Origin: Ceratothoa steindachneri
Lineage: Eukaryota > Arthropoda > Malacostraca > Isopoda > Cymothoidae
Direction: 5' to 3'
DNA: 64,000 nt
NCBI GenBank assembly: GCA_963969495.1
Contig: OZ018329.1
Span: 71,823,452 to 71,887,451 of the forward strand
Part shown: positions 11,263 to 21,969 of the stretch, piece after piece
How the letters are laid out: each line of letters begins with the position of its first letter
How positions within the stretch are numbered: the stretch's first letter is position 1
Notes under the pieces: generated by a model
Databases searched by the model: none
What the model saw: only the letters and a program-made list of their open reading frames with translations
Told to the model about the DNA's origin: nothing
Position numbers and translations under genes: made by a program

Positions 11263-11264
<2 letters not shown>

Positions 11265-11334
<70 letters not shown>
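11265..11334. repeat. (TA)n microsatellite
   Basis: About 70 bp of alternating A and T. Confidence 0.95.
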
Positions 11335-11337
<3 letters not shown>

Positions 11338-11395
11338 TATTTTTAAATAATTGATATTATTTGTATTTTTGAAAATATAACATACCCTTTTTAAG

Positions 11396-11641
11396 ATGAA
11401 TCAATCAGCAATTACAATTTCAATGACCAAAAAATTTAAAGATGGATTGATCAACTTGGCTGTTCAAAATGAAGTACCCTTAACATTATTCTCTTCTGCA
11501 GCATTTAAAGAATTAAAAGGGAAGGTTGCCACAAAGCTTGGAATGTCATTAGAAAGACATAATGCCAGAAATATGATTTTGACATTAGTGCTAGTGATGA
11601 AGATACTTCTAATTCAGATGAATTTACTGACATTGCCATAA
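11396..11641 (+). pseudogene. hAT-like transposase fragment
   Basis: The peptide TKKFKDGLINLAVQNEVPLT then FSSAAFKELKGKVATKLGMS matches the segment after the BED finger in a group of hAT-type transposases (pattern FKDALINLVVKNGVPLSFFS...FLGLNGEMARKLGVSL, from memory). It is short and lacks catalytic motifs. Downstream to 12100 only AT-rich sequence with short open pieces is seen. Confidence 0.5.
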
Positions 11642-12103
11642 AAGATTTTAGTGGATTTTATGAACTAGCACACATGCAATGTTCAATACATACATTGCAA
11701 TTTGAGATCAGAAACTCTATACTAAGAAGAGAAGAAACTTTATACACTAACAAAGTATTGTTAGCTGGAATATAGGTGGTTGTAGAAACAAAGTAGAGAA
11801 TAACTGTGAATGAAGAACAAGTTGAAAAAAAAGTAAGCTTGCACTTTTTTATCTTGCTGTTCACATGGAGATGAAGAGGATTAAAAAGGATTCAGAAATT
11901 ATAACTCCCCGAAATTTAGTTGACTAAAGCCCTAACAAGTTTATTAAACTGAGATGAAGAAGTGGATTTTGAAAGATATCTTGATAGTGAAGAAAAGGCA
12001 AAGAAACATAAAAAAGTTTCCTATAAAAATGACATAGAAAAATCTCCTTTGGAGTAATTTAGATCAAATGTTAGGAGTGTCTTAGAAAAAATTTATAATA
12101 CAG

Positions 12104-13165
12104 GGTGCGGCAGAACCGATTGAACAGTTTTGAGGAGTCAATGCTTGGGGGAGGAGGGAGGTGCATGTGTTTTCGCTCTGCTCCATCAACATTCCCATTT
12201 CAGTAGCAAACATGGTGTGAATGGGAGCACATTGCAGCTTTGCTGTGCACATGTATTTTGAGAACAATTAATCTGTAATTGCGACGCAAAGAGCTTTTTG
12301 GTGACGGTTCAATATTCTGCGCAACGATGCTGTTCTTCAGGCGAACACAATTCGATCCTGGGTTAGGCAGTTGGAGGCAAGTAGTAGCACACTAAGAAGA
12401 GATAGACATGGCCGATGCAGGTCCATCAGAAAACCAGAAAATGTGGAGATGGTGAGAGCAGCAATTGTGCAGTCGCTGAGACATTCTGCTCGAAGGCATG
12501 CTGTTGCTTTGGGAATTTCCGACTGCAGTTTGAGGAGGATTCTGCATATGGATTTGAATTTCCATCCCTACAAAATAATAATGGCTCAAGAAATGAACCA
12601 AGCAGACTTTGCCAACTGCCAAAATCTGTGTGAAAACATGCTTGCACAGATCGCTCCTGAGGCAGCTTTCTTCGGTAGCGACGAGGCACATTTTCACCTC
12701 TGTAGGGCTGTGAATAAGTAAAATTTCCGTTACTGGGCTGAAAATAACCCCCGAATTATCCAGGAAATACCACTACATTTCCCTAAACTAACGGTATGGG
12801 TGTGCCATATCATAATTTGGCGTGATAGGCCCATACTTCTTGGAGGAAGAAGGAATGACCGTGACTGTGAATGACAAACATTATGTCTCAATTGGTTCCA
12901 GCAGGATGGGGCTACAGCTCACACAGCCCAAAATTCACTCAATGTTTTGAGACGAATGTTTCCTGGATGTCTGGTGTCTCTGAGGGATGATTTAGGGTGG
13001 CCTGCGTGGTCACCTGATTTGAGCATTTGTGACTTTGTTCTTTGGGGATATCTGAAAGAAAAGGTGTTTAAACATTGCCCTCACACCCTACCACGGCTAA
13101 GGGAGCAGATTAGTGATTAAGTTAATGCCATACCCCACAGTATGTGCGAAGATGTGAATGATGAT
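12104..13165 (+). pseudogene. DD41D-type Tc1/mariner transposase remnant
   Basis: Forward-strand transposase from about 12290: IRSWVRQLEASSSTLRR and ALGISDCSLRRILHMDLNFH (helix-turn-helix), FFGSDEAHFHL (first Asp), WFQQDGATAHTAQNSL (second Asp), WPAWSPDLSICDFVLWGYLK (third Asp). Counting from the second Asp to the Asp of ICDF gives 41 intervening residues. Stops interrupt it at 12719 and near 12870 and 13120. The sequence CAGGGTGCGGCAGAACCG at 12103-12120 may be the left end; no matching right end was found. Relatives lie at 36.8 and 39.5 kb. Confidence 0.8.
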
Positions 13166-13742
13166 GATATATATAGATTTCTTGCATTATATTTTTTATA
13201 TGGACCAATGCAAATATAGTGAGATCAATTATATTGGTCTAGATTACCTTATCAGCCTCATGAAGCTAATTAAAGGTAAGTTTAAATATGTAACTATGAG
13301 GCTATTAATTTTAAGTTAAATATATATTATTAATAGTAATATGTTGTAATTTGCTAACTTTTTCCATTTTAAAACATATTAAATGATGCATGAAAACTGT
13401 ATTACATGCACTGCCAGTGTGACACAACGCTGTGCTCAAAGGATTAAGTTTATCGATACTTTATTACTTTATCTAAGCTCTGACAAAGAAGTAGATAGGC
13501 CACCATCTCAGAAGCCAGTAGCCACATCATTAATTGGAATTGCATCATGGTCTATTATATATCATTTTGATAGATTTTTTCTGAATTAAAATATTTTAAA
13601 GAAAATAGGATTGATTTAAATAGCATTTGGGGGTGAGGCTTAAATGTCTGATGTCAAAGAATGAGGTAGAAAAACTACTAGAGGCCTAATGACATTTAGC
13701 AATCTCCTTTTGAATTTGAATCAAATGTTAGGCTTCTGAATT

Positions 13743-13798
13743 AAGAATATAACTAGTTTATTTAAAAGGTAAGAATATAACTAGTTTATTTAAAAGGT
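13743..13798. repeat. Perfect 28-bp tandem duplication
   Basis: The unit beginning AAGAATATAACTAGTTTA occurs twice head to tail (13743-13770 and 13771-13798) without mismatch. Confidence 0.95.
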
Positions 13799-13953
13799 AA
13801 TTATTTAAATTAGTGACTTGGGTGTTTTTGTTGTTGGGTTTTGTTCCAAATTGAACAATATCGTGTTTCCTCTTTCGTTAGTCACACATTAAGGCACCAT
13901 TTATGTTGGAGTGAATGTCAGGGAAAATAAGAATACCTAACTAAAAATGCTTT

Positions 13954-13990
13954 GTTACTGGAAGCCAGTTTCAAGCCGGCTTCCAGTAAC
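13954..13990. repeat. 13-bp perfect inverted repeat (hairpin)
   Basis: GTTACTGGAAGCC at 13954-13966 and GGCTTCCAGTAAC at 13978-13990 with an 11-nt loop. Purpose unknown; it may be a remnant of paired element ends. Confidence 0.85.
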
Positions 13991-14463
13991 CAGAAATAAG
14001 TAGTACAACTAAAAATTTTGGAACAAAGGACGAAGCATTATGGGCTAAAATGAAAAAAAAATGTTAAAAAAATACTATTTACAAATTAGGGGTGGATTAA
14101 CCCCCTACAATTAAATGGGGTGTATGCTGGGGGTGAAGTCTATTAAATTAACTGAAGAATTAACAAAAGTCATATTAAAGTGTAACAGACCGAATGCACA
14201 AGAATCAGCTTTTTTTAAATGCTTGGCTCCAGGTTTGCCAATATTTGAAATAAGTTTGAATGAAGGGTTGCCACTGTGTGAAAATAATGGTTAATCTTAG
14301 GTAAATGAAACATAATGCATTAATAAATAATATAGTAGAAGTACAGGCATTTGCTAAATAATAAAGAATAGAGACCCCCAAACAAATATAACACTGTGAT
14401 TGGCCACATTCAAAGCTACCATCTGACACAGGGATTAAATTGTAGACCAGAAACAGTGGGAAT

Positions 14464-14679
14464 GTGGGGATAGAATGGTTGTCTCATGCAATTGGACTGA
14501 ATGAGCATGTAAAAGGCCTGTGTGAAGAGTCAGGATTAGTGTTTGTAGATGTTTGGAATGGGTTTTATGGGAATAAAGCAATGTATACATTGGATGGACT
14601 CCATCTAAGCCGGACTGGGGTTGACATGTTGTGGCAGGAGTTAGATAGTGTCATTGGGTCTTTGCAGGTGGGAAACTAG
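14464..14679 (+). pseudogene. CR1-B ORF1 C-terminal fragment (SGNH esterase end), copy F
   Basis: Closely matches the last 70 residues of the intact ORF1 at 26652-27671, including VEWLSHAIGLNE-like sequence, LVFVDVWNGFYGNK and LDGLHLSRTGVD. The DxxH of the esterase active site (DGLH) is present. The oxyanion and nucleophile blocks are missing because the copy is 5'-truncated. A normal stop (GN then TAG) is kept. Confidence 0.85.
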
Positions 14680-14753
14680 TTACTGATAGTGGTCAGGGAA
14701 ATATAAGAGTACAGGGTGGGTGAGGGAAAGGAAAGAGATGAAGAGGAGATAGA

Positions 14754-15316
14754 GTGGAAGGTATAGTTGAGTCACTGTGGATAGATATTAGGGTCAGTAA
14801 AAATAGGCTAATACACTTGGGAGACTTTTACAGACCACCCGGACAGACTGATTGTATTGATGAGTTAATAATCAGGGAAATAAAGAAAGGATGTGAAGTA
14901 GATACAGTTATTCTTGATGACTTTAATTTAAATTCTGTGGACTGGGAAAATATGATAGGAAGGGATAGAGCAAGTTCTAAGTTTATAGAATGCTTTGAGG
15001 ATAATCTTTTGACTCAATTTGTTAATAAGCCAACAAGGGGTGCCAATATCTTAGATCTGGTTCTTTCAAATGATGATCACTTGGTTCAGGAATCAACTGT
15101 TGGGGAAGCATTGGGAAATAGGGATCATCAGATGGTTCATTTTAACTTGGGAATAGTGAAAGGTAGAACATCAACAAACTCCATAAAAACTCCAAATTTT
15201 TATAACGGAAATTACGATAAATTACACAACTTGCTAAATCAGATTAGGTAGGATATAGAATTCAGGGAAAAGAATACTTATGAGATGTGCAACACTTTTT
15301 AGACTATACTAAACAA
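14754..15316 (+). pseudogene. CR1-B ORF2 endonuclease remnant, copy F
   Basis: AP-endonuclease segment with HLGDFYRPPGQTD, VILDDFNLNSVDWE (normally GDFN, here DDFN), PTRGANILDLVLSND and LGNRDHQMVHF (normally GNSDH; the Ser is Arg). The N-terminal part of the domain, including the catalytic Glu of TESW, is deleted between ORF1 and here. ORF1 ends 75 bp upstream, as in other copies. The copy ends near 15316, where the tail of copy D begins. Two active-site-region substitutions and the deletion make it dead. Confidence 0.85.
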
Positions 15317-15334
15317 AACATAACATAACATAAT

Positions 15335-15538
15335 TTCACGGATGACAAAAGCCGCAAGGGCCTATCAAAGGTCATCTGTATCCATCAAATACACCCACAT
15401 AAAGCATCCATAGGATTTTGTCAGATCATTCATCTACAATATACAATTTACCGATCCATAGGAATGTCCAACCATGCATCTACAATATATAATTTAAAGC
15501 CTCCATAGGAGTGTGTCAAAAACAAAATCAAAGTCCCC
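15335..15538 (-). repeat. 3' UTR of copy D with terminal hairpin
   Basis: Holds one copy of the family hairpin at 15340-15377 (reverse strand GATGAC...GTCATCC stem, here one end GTCATC) followed by the AACAT tail. Confidence 0.8.
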
Positions 15539-16285
15539 CTGTATACAGGCATGGTCCCCACATTTTAGACACGATATTAACCTTCTTGAGTCAGTGCAAC
15601 GGAGGGCAACAAAGATTATTCCTTCCCTGAGGCACCTTGAATATGAAGATAGACTGAGGGTATTAAATATGTTCTCGTTCGAAAGGAGGTGTGTGAGAGG
15701 GGATATGATTGAGCTCTTTAAAATTTTTTCCGGGATAGATAAATTGGATGTTAGCAAGTTTTTTGAGTTAGATGATGGAAATCGGACTAGAGGTCACCAC
15801 TTGAAAATTAAAAAGCAAGGGTGTAGGTTGGATTTAAGAAAATATTTTTTCACCAATAGAGTGGTAGACTTCTGGAACAAATTACCGCAGAGGGTAGTAG
15901 GTAGTCCAAATCTAAATGTATTTAAGAGTAGGTTGGATGAGTTTATGGGAAGGGAAGGTTGTGATGGTTCCTAAGTTTTGTATATATTAATATTGTTTGT
16001 ATATATCTATAGCTGCATGATTTAGTTCTTGACAAGCCTTGATTGGTGATACCCTTGTTTCTGGATGCAATCCTCTGGATGTAGTTTTCCTGGGAGTTTG
16101 GGTGCCTTGAAAAAGAGGCCGCTTGACTCGGATGACCTATGATGAGCCCTTGTGGCTTTTGTCATCTGTTATATTATATTGTGGGGGACTTTGATTTTGT
16201 CTTCCCCTGGTGATGGTGCTTTTTGTGGGTGGGTTTTGACGGAGGCGGATGACCTTTGATAGGCCCTTGTGGCTTTTGTCATCCG
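15539..16285 (+). mobile_element. 5'-truncated CR1-B1 copy E, inserted in copy D
   Basis: The forward-strand fragment begins inside ORF2 at TGTATACAGGCATGG and carries the final coding part (to 15974) and a 3' UTR with two hairpins (16130-16167 and 16247-16284). It lies in the opposite orientation within the 3' UTR of D. It ends GTGTAATT without the usual TTATG repeats. No target duplication is visible. Confidence 0.85.
15541..15974 (+). pseudogene. CR1-B1 ORF2 C-terminus (copy E)
   Basis: Open through [57 protein letters not shown] and [20 protein letters not shown] to the family end MGREGCDGS and a stop. This is the conserved C-terminal region after the RT thumb. No catalytic domain remains. 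Confidence 0.85.
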
Positions 16286-16299
16286 TGTAATTAAGAAAT

Positions 16300-18024
16300 T
16301 AACCCTCCATCCCCATATAATCATCCAATCTGCGCTTGAAAACATTCAAGTTTGGGCTGTCTACAGTCTCAGGTGGCAAACTATTCCAATAATCTACCAC
16401 TCTGTTAGTGAAAAAATATTTTCTAACATCCAGTTTGCACCTCTTTTTTTAATCTTTAAGTGGTGGCCTCTAGTTCTATTACTACCTTCTAACTCAAATA
16501 ACTTGCTGAAATCCAATTTATCCATCCCAGAAAAGATTTTAAAAAGCTCAATCATATCTCCCCTCACACACCTTCTTTCAAATGAAAACATATTTAATAC
16601 CCTCAGTCTATCTTCATATTCAAGGTGCTTCAGGGATGGTATTATTTTTGTTGACCTCCTTTGTACTGACTCTAATAAGTTTATATCATGTCTAAAATGT
16701 GGTGACCATGCCTGTATACAGTACTCTAAATGTGGCCTGACATAAGAGTTTTATAGTTTAAGGATGACCTCCTTACTCTTGTAGCTAATATTTCTTTTAA
16801 TGTAACCTAGCACGCTATTTGCTCTATTTTTTGCCTCAATACACTGCTTTGAAAATTTCAGCGACCTATCTGCCACCACTCCTAAGTCCTTCTCATCCTC
16901 AACTGAATCAAGCCAATACCCATCCATCTCATAGCTAAATTCCCTATTATCTCTCCCCATGTTAATAACTTTGCATTTATTAAGGTTAAAAGTCATCTGC
17001 CACTTCTGAGCCCAAGCTAACAACTTATTTAAGTCACCCTGCACTTTAAAGCTACCCTCAACCTCTTTGACTACAGCTGCCAATTTAGTATCATCAGCAA
17101 AAATTGATACTTTGCTATTCACACCTTGCCCAAGATCATTTATATAGATTATAAATAATAAAGGGCCTAAAACTGATCCCTGAGGTACGCCACTAATAAC
17201 ATTCCTCCACTCTGACCTCACTCCATTCAGTACAACTCTCTGTTTCCTATTTTTCAGCCATTCAGTTATCCAATTTAAAACGTTCCCACATATCCCATGC
17301 AGCTTTAATAAATGAACTACTCTTCTATGTGGAACCTTATCAAAAGCCTTGCTGAAATCTAAGTAGATCACATCAACTTTCTCACCCCTATCTAATTCTT
17401 TAGTTACATAATCCATAAAATTCAGTAAATTAATTAAACATGATCTACCTTTTTAAAACCATGCTGAGCATCATTAATTAACCTGCTACTCTCTAGATGA
17501 TCAGAAATTCCTTTCTTAACCATCTTCTCAAGAATTTTACAGACTATAGAAGTTAAGCTTACTGGTCTAGAGTTATTTGGGTCCTCTGCTTCCCTTTTTA
17601 AAAATTGGCACTACATTTGCCAATTTCCAATCATTTGGTATTTCTCCAGACTCTAGTGATCTAATAAATATCTTCTCAAGAGCTACTGCAATACTTTCTA
17701 CACCTTCTTTGAGTATCCTAGAATGAATGTTGTCAGGGCCAGATGCCTTACTAGTATTTAACTGCATTATAAGCCCTTTAATTTCTTCTCTGTCTATATT
17801 AATAGAATTTATCACTACTTCCCTTGACCTAGAATTATCATCAATTAATCTAACTGGTTTCTCTTCTGTGAATAGTGAAGCAAAATGATCATTAAGGACC
17901 TCTACTATTTCCTCATCAGATTCTTTCAAAACCCCTTCATATTTAATAGGCCCTATTTTATCACTGTTAGATTTATTATTGATTCTATAATAGCTAAAGA
18001 ATTTTTTAGGATGGTTTGAATTGC
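16300..18024 (-). pseudogene. CR1-B2 reverse transcriptase remnant (copy D)
   Basis: From 18024 down: KKFFSYYRINNKSN, SKASGPDNIHSRILKEGVES, IPNDWKLANVVPIFKKGS, a frame change near 17573, VIYLDFSKAFDKVPH (motif A), ISGVPQGSVLGPLLFIIYIN (motif B), SIFADDTKLAAVV (motif C), WQMTFNLNKCKVINMG, then thumb and C-terminal PHLEYCIQAWSPHFRHDINL and [18 protein letters not shown]. It has frameshifts near 17430-17580 and in the C-terminal 60 residues. All RT catalytic aspartates are kept, so decay is moderate. Confidence 0.9.
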
Positions 18025-18210
18025 CGCTGCACACTCTCAATGATGTCAGAGTTTCTTGAGGTGTGTGGGTTCCAGGTACAAGCAGCATACTCCAGCTGTG
18101 GTCTGACCAGGGTCATGTATGCTGCCTCCTTCACCTCTCTGCTACAGGCTCCAATGTTTCCTATGGATGAGTCCCTGGGATTTTGCTGCCTTCACCCATA
18201 TCTGATCTAA
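18016..18210 (-). pseudogene. L2/Rex1-like LINE fragment, inverted
   Basis: Reverse strand of this block matches the forward block 18850-19050: VKEAAYMTLVRPQLEYAA, CTWNPHTS and IIESVQRQ. It lies directly between copy D and the main L2-like copy and covers about 195 bp of the RT thumb region. Confidence 0.8.
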
Positions 18211-18245
18211 ATGTATGGTTTGAATTTTATATTGTAGATGCATGA

Positions 18246-19320
18246 ATGCCCTGTGAAACTCAACTGGTGGAGGCCTTACATGACTGGGCCAGGACCATGG
18301 ACAAAGGATGTCAAACTGATGTTTTGATATTGGACTTCAGTAAGGCCTTTGACAAAGTGGCTCACCGGAAACTCCTTTACAAAATAGACCACTACGGTAT
18401 TAGAGGCAAAACAAAAAGATGGATCCAGGGCTTTCTAACAGACTGCACCCAGGAAGTAGTTGTAAATGGAACGCCATCCACACCAACAAAAGTTCTCTCA
18501 GGAGTTCCTCAGGGGTCTGTCTTGGGTCCTGCTCTTTTCTTGTTATATATAAATGACAAACAAAGGAGTCTCATCAACAATTTGACTATTCGCGGATGAT
18601 AGTGTGATTTATCGCCACATTGAAAATAAAAATGACCAACATCATCTGCATGAAGACCTTCTAAAAGTTTTTGAATGGGCAAACACATGGGACATGGAGT
18701 TCAACATCAACAAGTGTGCCCATTACGTTGTGACCATAAAACAAAACCCATTGCAACACTCCTTCACCGTCAACCAGCAACCAATACCACAAAAGGAAAC
18801 CTGCAAATACCTGGGAGTGACCACCTCCCAGGACCTAAGTTGGAACACCCATTTAGATCAGATATGGGTGAAGGCAGCAAAATCCCTGGGCCTCATCCAT
18901 AGGACACTTGGAGCCTGTAGCAGAGAGGTGAAGGAGGCAGCATACATGGCCCTGGTCAGACCACAGCTGGAGTATGTTGCTTGTACCTGGAACCCACACA
19001 CCTCAAAAAACTCTGACATCATTGAGAGTGTGCAGCGGCAAGCAGCTTGTTTTATCACCTACCAGTACGACCAGCAAGCAAGTGTGACCAGTATGCTGGA
19101 TAACTTGAAATGGGACACCTTGCAGACCAGACGCACCTTACATCAGGCAGAGATGTTCTTCAAGGTGCATCGGGGATTGGTGAGCATCCATATGCCACAG
19201 GATATCACCAGGACAACAAGACCCCTAAACAGAAAATACAGCCAAGATGAACAACACGCTTACAGCCACCCAAACACATGGGTGTACAAGTGTGGAACAG
19301 ACTGCCACAAGAGGCAGTAA
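18246..19320 (+). pseudogene. L2/Rex1-like reverse transcriptase remnant
   Basis: Contains VLILDFSKAFDKVAHRKLLY (motif A), LSGVPQGSVLGPALFLLYIN (motif B), a frameshift near 18590 just before the motif C region (FADD expected; TIRG then DSVIYR seen), FEWANTWDMEFNINKCA, CKYLGVTTSQDLSWNTHLD, ACSREVKEAAYMALVRPQLE, CTWNPHTSKNSDIIESVQRQ and LKWDTLQTRRTLHQAEMFF. The single frameshift near the catalytic aspartates is the main damage. This is a typical thumb of the L2/Rex1 group within the CR1 superclade. Confidence 0.85.
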
Positions 19321-19692
19321 CTGGAAGCAACGCACATCAATTCCGGAGAGCAGCACTCCCAGCCATCCAACAGATGCTGCCTCCACCCACCCTCAAGTGC
19401 CTGTAGAACCCGGGCACACCAAAGCTTGCATCCCTGGACAGCAGACACCGCTTTTTGGGATTATAAGACTCAAGACTCAAGCATGTTCCCAAGAGCTGTA
19501 CAGGTGTGGAACAGACTGCCACAAGAGGCAGTAACTGCAAGCAACGCACATCAATTCTGGAGAGCAGCACTCCCAGCCATCCAACAGATGCTGCCTCCAC
19601 CCACCATCAAGTGCCTGTAGAACCTGGGCACACCAAAGCTTGAATCCCTGGACAGCGGACACCGCTTTTTGGGATTAAAGACTCAAGACTGG
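19286..19692. repeat. 214-bp tandem duplication at the L2-like 3' end
   Basis: TGTGGAACAGACTGCCACAA occurs at 19291 and 19505, giving a 214-bp period. The second unit ends near 19692. The two units differ at a few bases (for example GGAAGC/GCAAGC and CCTGGACAGCAGAC/CAGCGGAC). Confidence 0.9.
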
Positions 19693-19735
19693 ACACAATC
19701 TTATTGATTGTTTAAATTGTATATTGTAGTTGCAT

Positions 19736-19802
19736 GGGTAATACTTCAGATTCGAGACGCACGATAGATAGCGCTGTTAGACAGCTACAATTTGGGGCTA
19801 CA
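19736..19802. repeat. Unclassified ~65-bp interspersed repeat
   Basis: Starts TAATACTTCAGATTCGAGAC and ends TTTGGGGCTACAGCATA. A reverse-complement relative lies at 32553-32617. It is preceded by CR1-like 3' UTR sequence (TTAAATTGTATATTGTAGTTGCATG) and followed by the tail of H1. Confidence 0.7.
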
Positions 19803-19824
19803 GCATAACATAACATAATTACAC

Positions 19825-20134
19825 AGATGACAAAAGCCACAAGGGCCTATCAAAGGTCATCCGCCTCCATCAAAACCCACCCACAAAAAGCACCATCACC
19901 AGGGGAAGACAAAATCAAAGTCCCCCACAAAATAATATAACAGATGACAAAAGCCACAAGGCCTCATCATAGGTCATCTGAGTCAAACGGCCTCTTTTGT
20001 AAGGCACCCAAACTCCCAGGAAAACTACATCCAGAGGATTGCATCCAGAAACAAGGGTATCACCAATCAAGGATTGTCAAGAACTAAATCATGCAGCTAT
20101 AGATATATACAAACAATATTAATATATACAAAAC
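19825..20134 (-). repeat. 3' UTR of H1 with two hairpins
   Basis: Hairpins at 19825-19862 and 19942-19979 (reverse strand). Stem bases are GGATGAC/GTCATCC type with one mismatch each here. Aligns with the 3' UTR of I2 (21660-21965) and E. Confidence 0.85.
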
Positions 20135-21629
20135 TTAGGAACCATCACAACCTTCCCTTCCCATAAACTCATCCAACCTACTCTTAAATACATTTAGATT
20201 TGGACTACCTACTACCCTCTGCGGCAATTTGTTCCAGAAGTCTACCACTCTAATGGTGAAAAAATATTTTCTTAAATCCAACCTACACCCTTGCTTTTTA
20301 ATTTTCAAGTGGTGACCTCTAGTCCGATTTCCATCATCTAACTCAAAAAACTTGCCAACATCCAATTTATCTATCCCGGAAAAAATTTTAAAGAGCTCAA
20401 TCATATCCCCTCTTACACACCTCCTTTCGAACAAGAATATATTTAATACCCTCAGTCTATCTATATATTCAAGGTGCCTCAGGGAAGGAATAATCTTTGT
20501 TGCCCTCTGTTGCACTGACTCAAGAAGGTTAATATCGTGTCTAAAATGTGGGGACCAGGCCTGTATACAGTACTCTAGATGTGGCCTAACATAAGAGTTA
20601 TAGAGTTTAAGAATAACCTCCTTATTTTTGTAACTGAAATTTCTCTTAATAAAACCCAGCACTCTATTTGCCCTATTTCTTGCTTCAATACACTGCTTAG
20701 AAAACCTTAATGACTTATCTATTACTACTCCTAGATCTTTCTCATCCTCTACTGAGCTCAGCCAATGCCCATCCATTTCATAGTTAAATTCTCTATTATC
20801 TTTTCCCATGTTAATAACTTTGCACTTATCAAGGTTGAAAGTCATTTGCCACTTATGTGCCCAGGATAACAATTTATTTAAATCCCCCTGCACTTTAAAA
20901 TTATCATCAATATCTTTAACTACAGCTGCTAATTTGGTATCATCCACAAAAATTGACACTTTATTATTAACTGCCTCCCCAAGATCGTTTATATAGATGA
21001 TAAATAATAATGGACTGAGAACTGATCCCTGAGGAACCCCACTGATAACATCCCTCCACTCTGACTTTACACCATTTAGCACTACCCTTTGCTTCCTGTC
21101 TTTCAGCAACTCAGCTATCCAATTTGAAACACCCCCACATATCCCAATCATTTTTAATTTATCAACTAGTCTCCTATGTGGTACCTTATCAAATGCTTTA
21201 CTAAAATCTAAATAAATTATATCTACATTCTCTCCCTTATCTACTTGATCTGTTACAAACTCCAGAAAGTCTAGTAAGTTAGTCAAACATGATCTACCTG
21301 ATCTAAACCCATGCTGAGCATCGCTGATTAACCCCTCCCTCTCTAGATGTTGGCAGATCCCTTTTTTAACTATTTTCTCAAGAATTTTACAGACTACAGG
21401 AGTTAGGCTAACCGGTCTAAAGTTATTTGGATCCTCTTTACTACCCTTCTTGAAAATGGGGACTACATTCGCTCTCTTCCAATCATCGGGTATTTCTCCA
21501 TATTCCAGTGACCTAGTATATAACTTCTCCAGAGCTATTGAGATACTTTCTACACCTTTAAGTATCCTAGAATGAATATTATCAGGGCCAAAGGCCTTGG
21601 TAGTATCTAACTCACCTATTAGTCCTTTT
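20135..21629 (-). pseudogene. CR1-B1 ORF2: RT and C-terminal part of H1
   Basis: Open from IKGLIGELDTTKAFGPDNIH to the terminal MGREGCDGS. It shows IPDDWKRANVVPIFKKGS, NNFRPVSLTPVVCKILEKIV, QHGFRSGRSCLTNLLDF, IIYLDFSKAFDKVPHRRLVD (motif A), ISGVPQGSVLSPLLFIIYIN (motif B), SIFVDDTKLAAVV (motif C; FVDD where sister copies have FADD) and WQMTFNLDKCKVINMGKD. About 497 residues without a stop. The upstream codons that appear joined to it (translation of TTATG repeats) belong to the tail of I2. The Ala-to-Val change next to the catalytic Asp pair is the only motif deviation. Confidence 0.9.
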
Positions 21630-21659
21630 ATAACATAACATAACATAACATAATTACAC

Positions 21660-21965
21660 GGATGACAAAAGCCACAAGGGCCTATCAAAGGTCATCCGCC
21701 TCCGTCAAAACCCACCCACAAAAAGCACCATCACCAGGGGAAGACAAAATCAAAGTCCCCCACAATATAATATAACGGATGACAAAAGCCACAAGGGCTC
21801 ATCATAGGTCATCCGAGTCAAGCGGCCTCTTTTTCAAGGCACCCAAACTCCCAGGAAAACTACATCCAGAGGATTGCATCCAGAAACAAGGGTATCACCA
21901 ATCAAGGCTTGTCAAGAACTAAATCATGCAGCTATAGATATATACAAACAATATTAATATATACA
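21660..21965 (-). repeat. 3' UTR of I2 with two hairpins
   Basis: Hairpins at 21660-21697 and 21777-21814, each 38 nt with perfect 7-bp GGATGAC/GTCATCC stems, followed by the TTATG tail. Confidence 0.9.
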
Positions 21966-21969
21966 AAAC

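Larger units (their letters stand above)
13200..14460. other. AT-rich spacer with small repeats
   Basis: Apart from the duplication at 13743 and the hairpin at 13954, no feature is supported. A 68-codon open stretch at 13383-13589 shows no recognisable motif. Confidence 0.3.
15318..18024 (-). mobile_element. CR1-B2 LINE copy D, interrupted by insertion E
   Basis: Reverse-strand copy: RT and connection regions (18024 to 16300), start of the 3' UTR (16299 to 16286), then foreign copy E, then the remaining 3' UTR (15538 to 15335) ending in AACAT units (15315-15333). The 15335-15538 block aligns with the 3' UTR of I1 (24800-25010), which confirms it belongs to D. About 70 bp of 3' UTR present in I1 is missing at the insertion point. 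The 5' end is truncated near 18024, against an L2-like fragment. Confidence 0.85.
18246..19692 (+). mobile_element. L2/Rex1-like LINE, 5'-truncated, with duplicated 3' end
   Basis: Forward-strand RT from motif A to the C-terminus plus a short 3' region. It ends around 19692 after a 214-bp tandem duplication. No poly-A is obvious; the end reads GGGATTAAAGACTCAAGACT. Confidence 0.85.

Noticed and set aside
18016..19060. Twin-priming 5' inversion of the L2-like LINE
   Set aside because: The inverted block 18016-18210 duplicates a downstream part of the same element that is also present in forward orientation, so it fits a separate insertion better.
20135..21688. A single 517-residue ORF starting in TTATG repeats
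   Set aside because: The first ~20 codons translate the tail of insertion I2; the real host coding sequence begins near 21629 and its upstream part is at 23261 onward.
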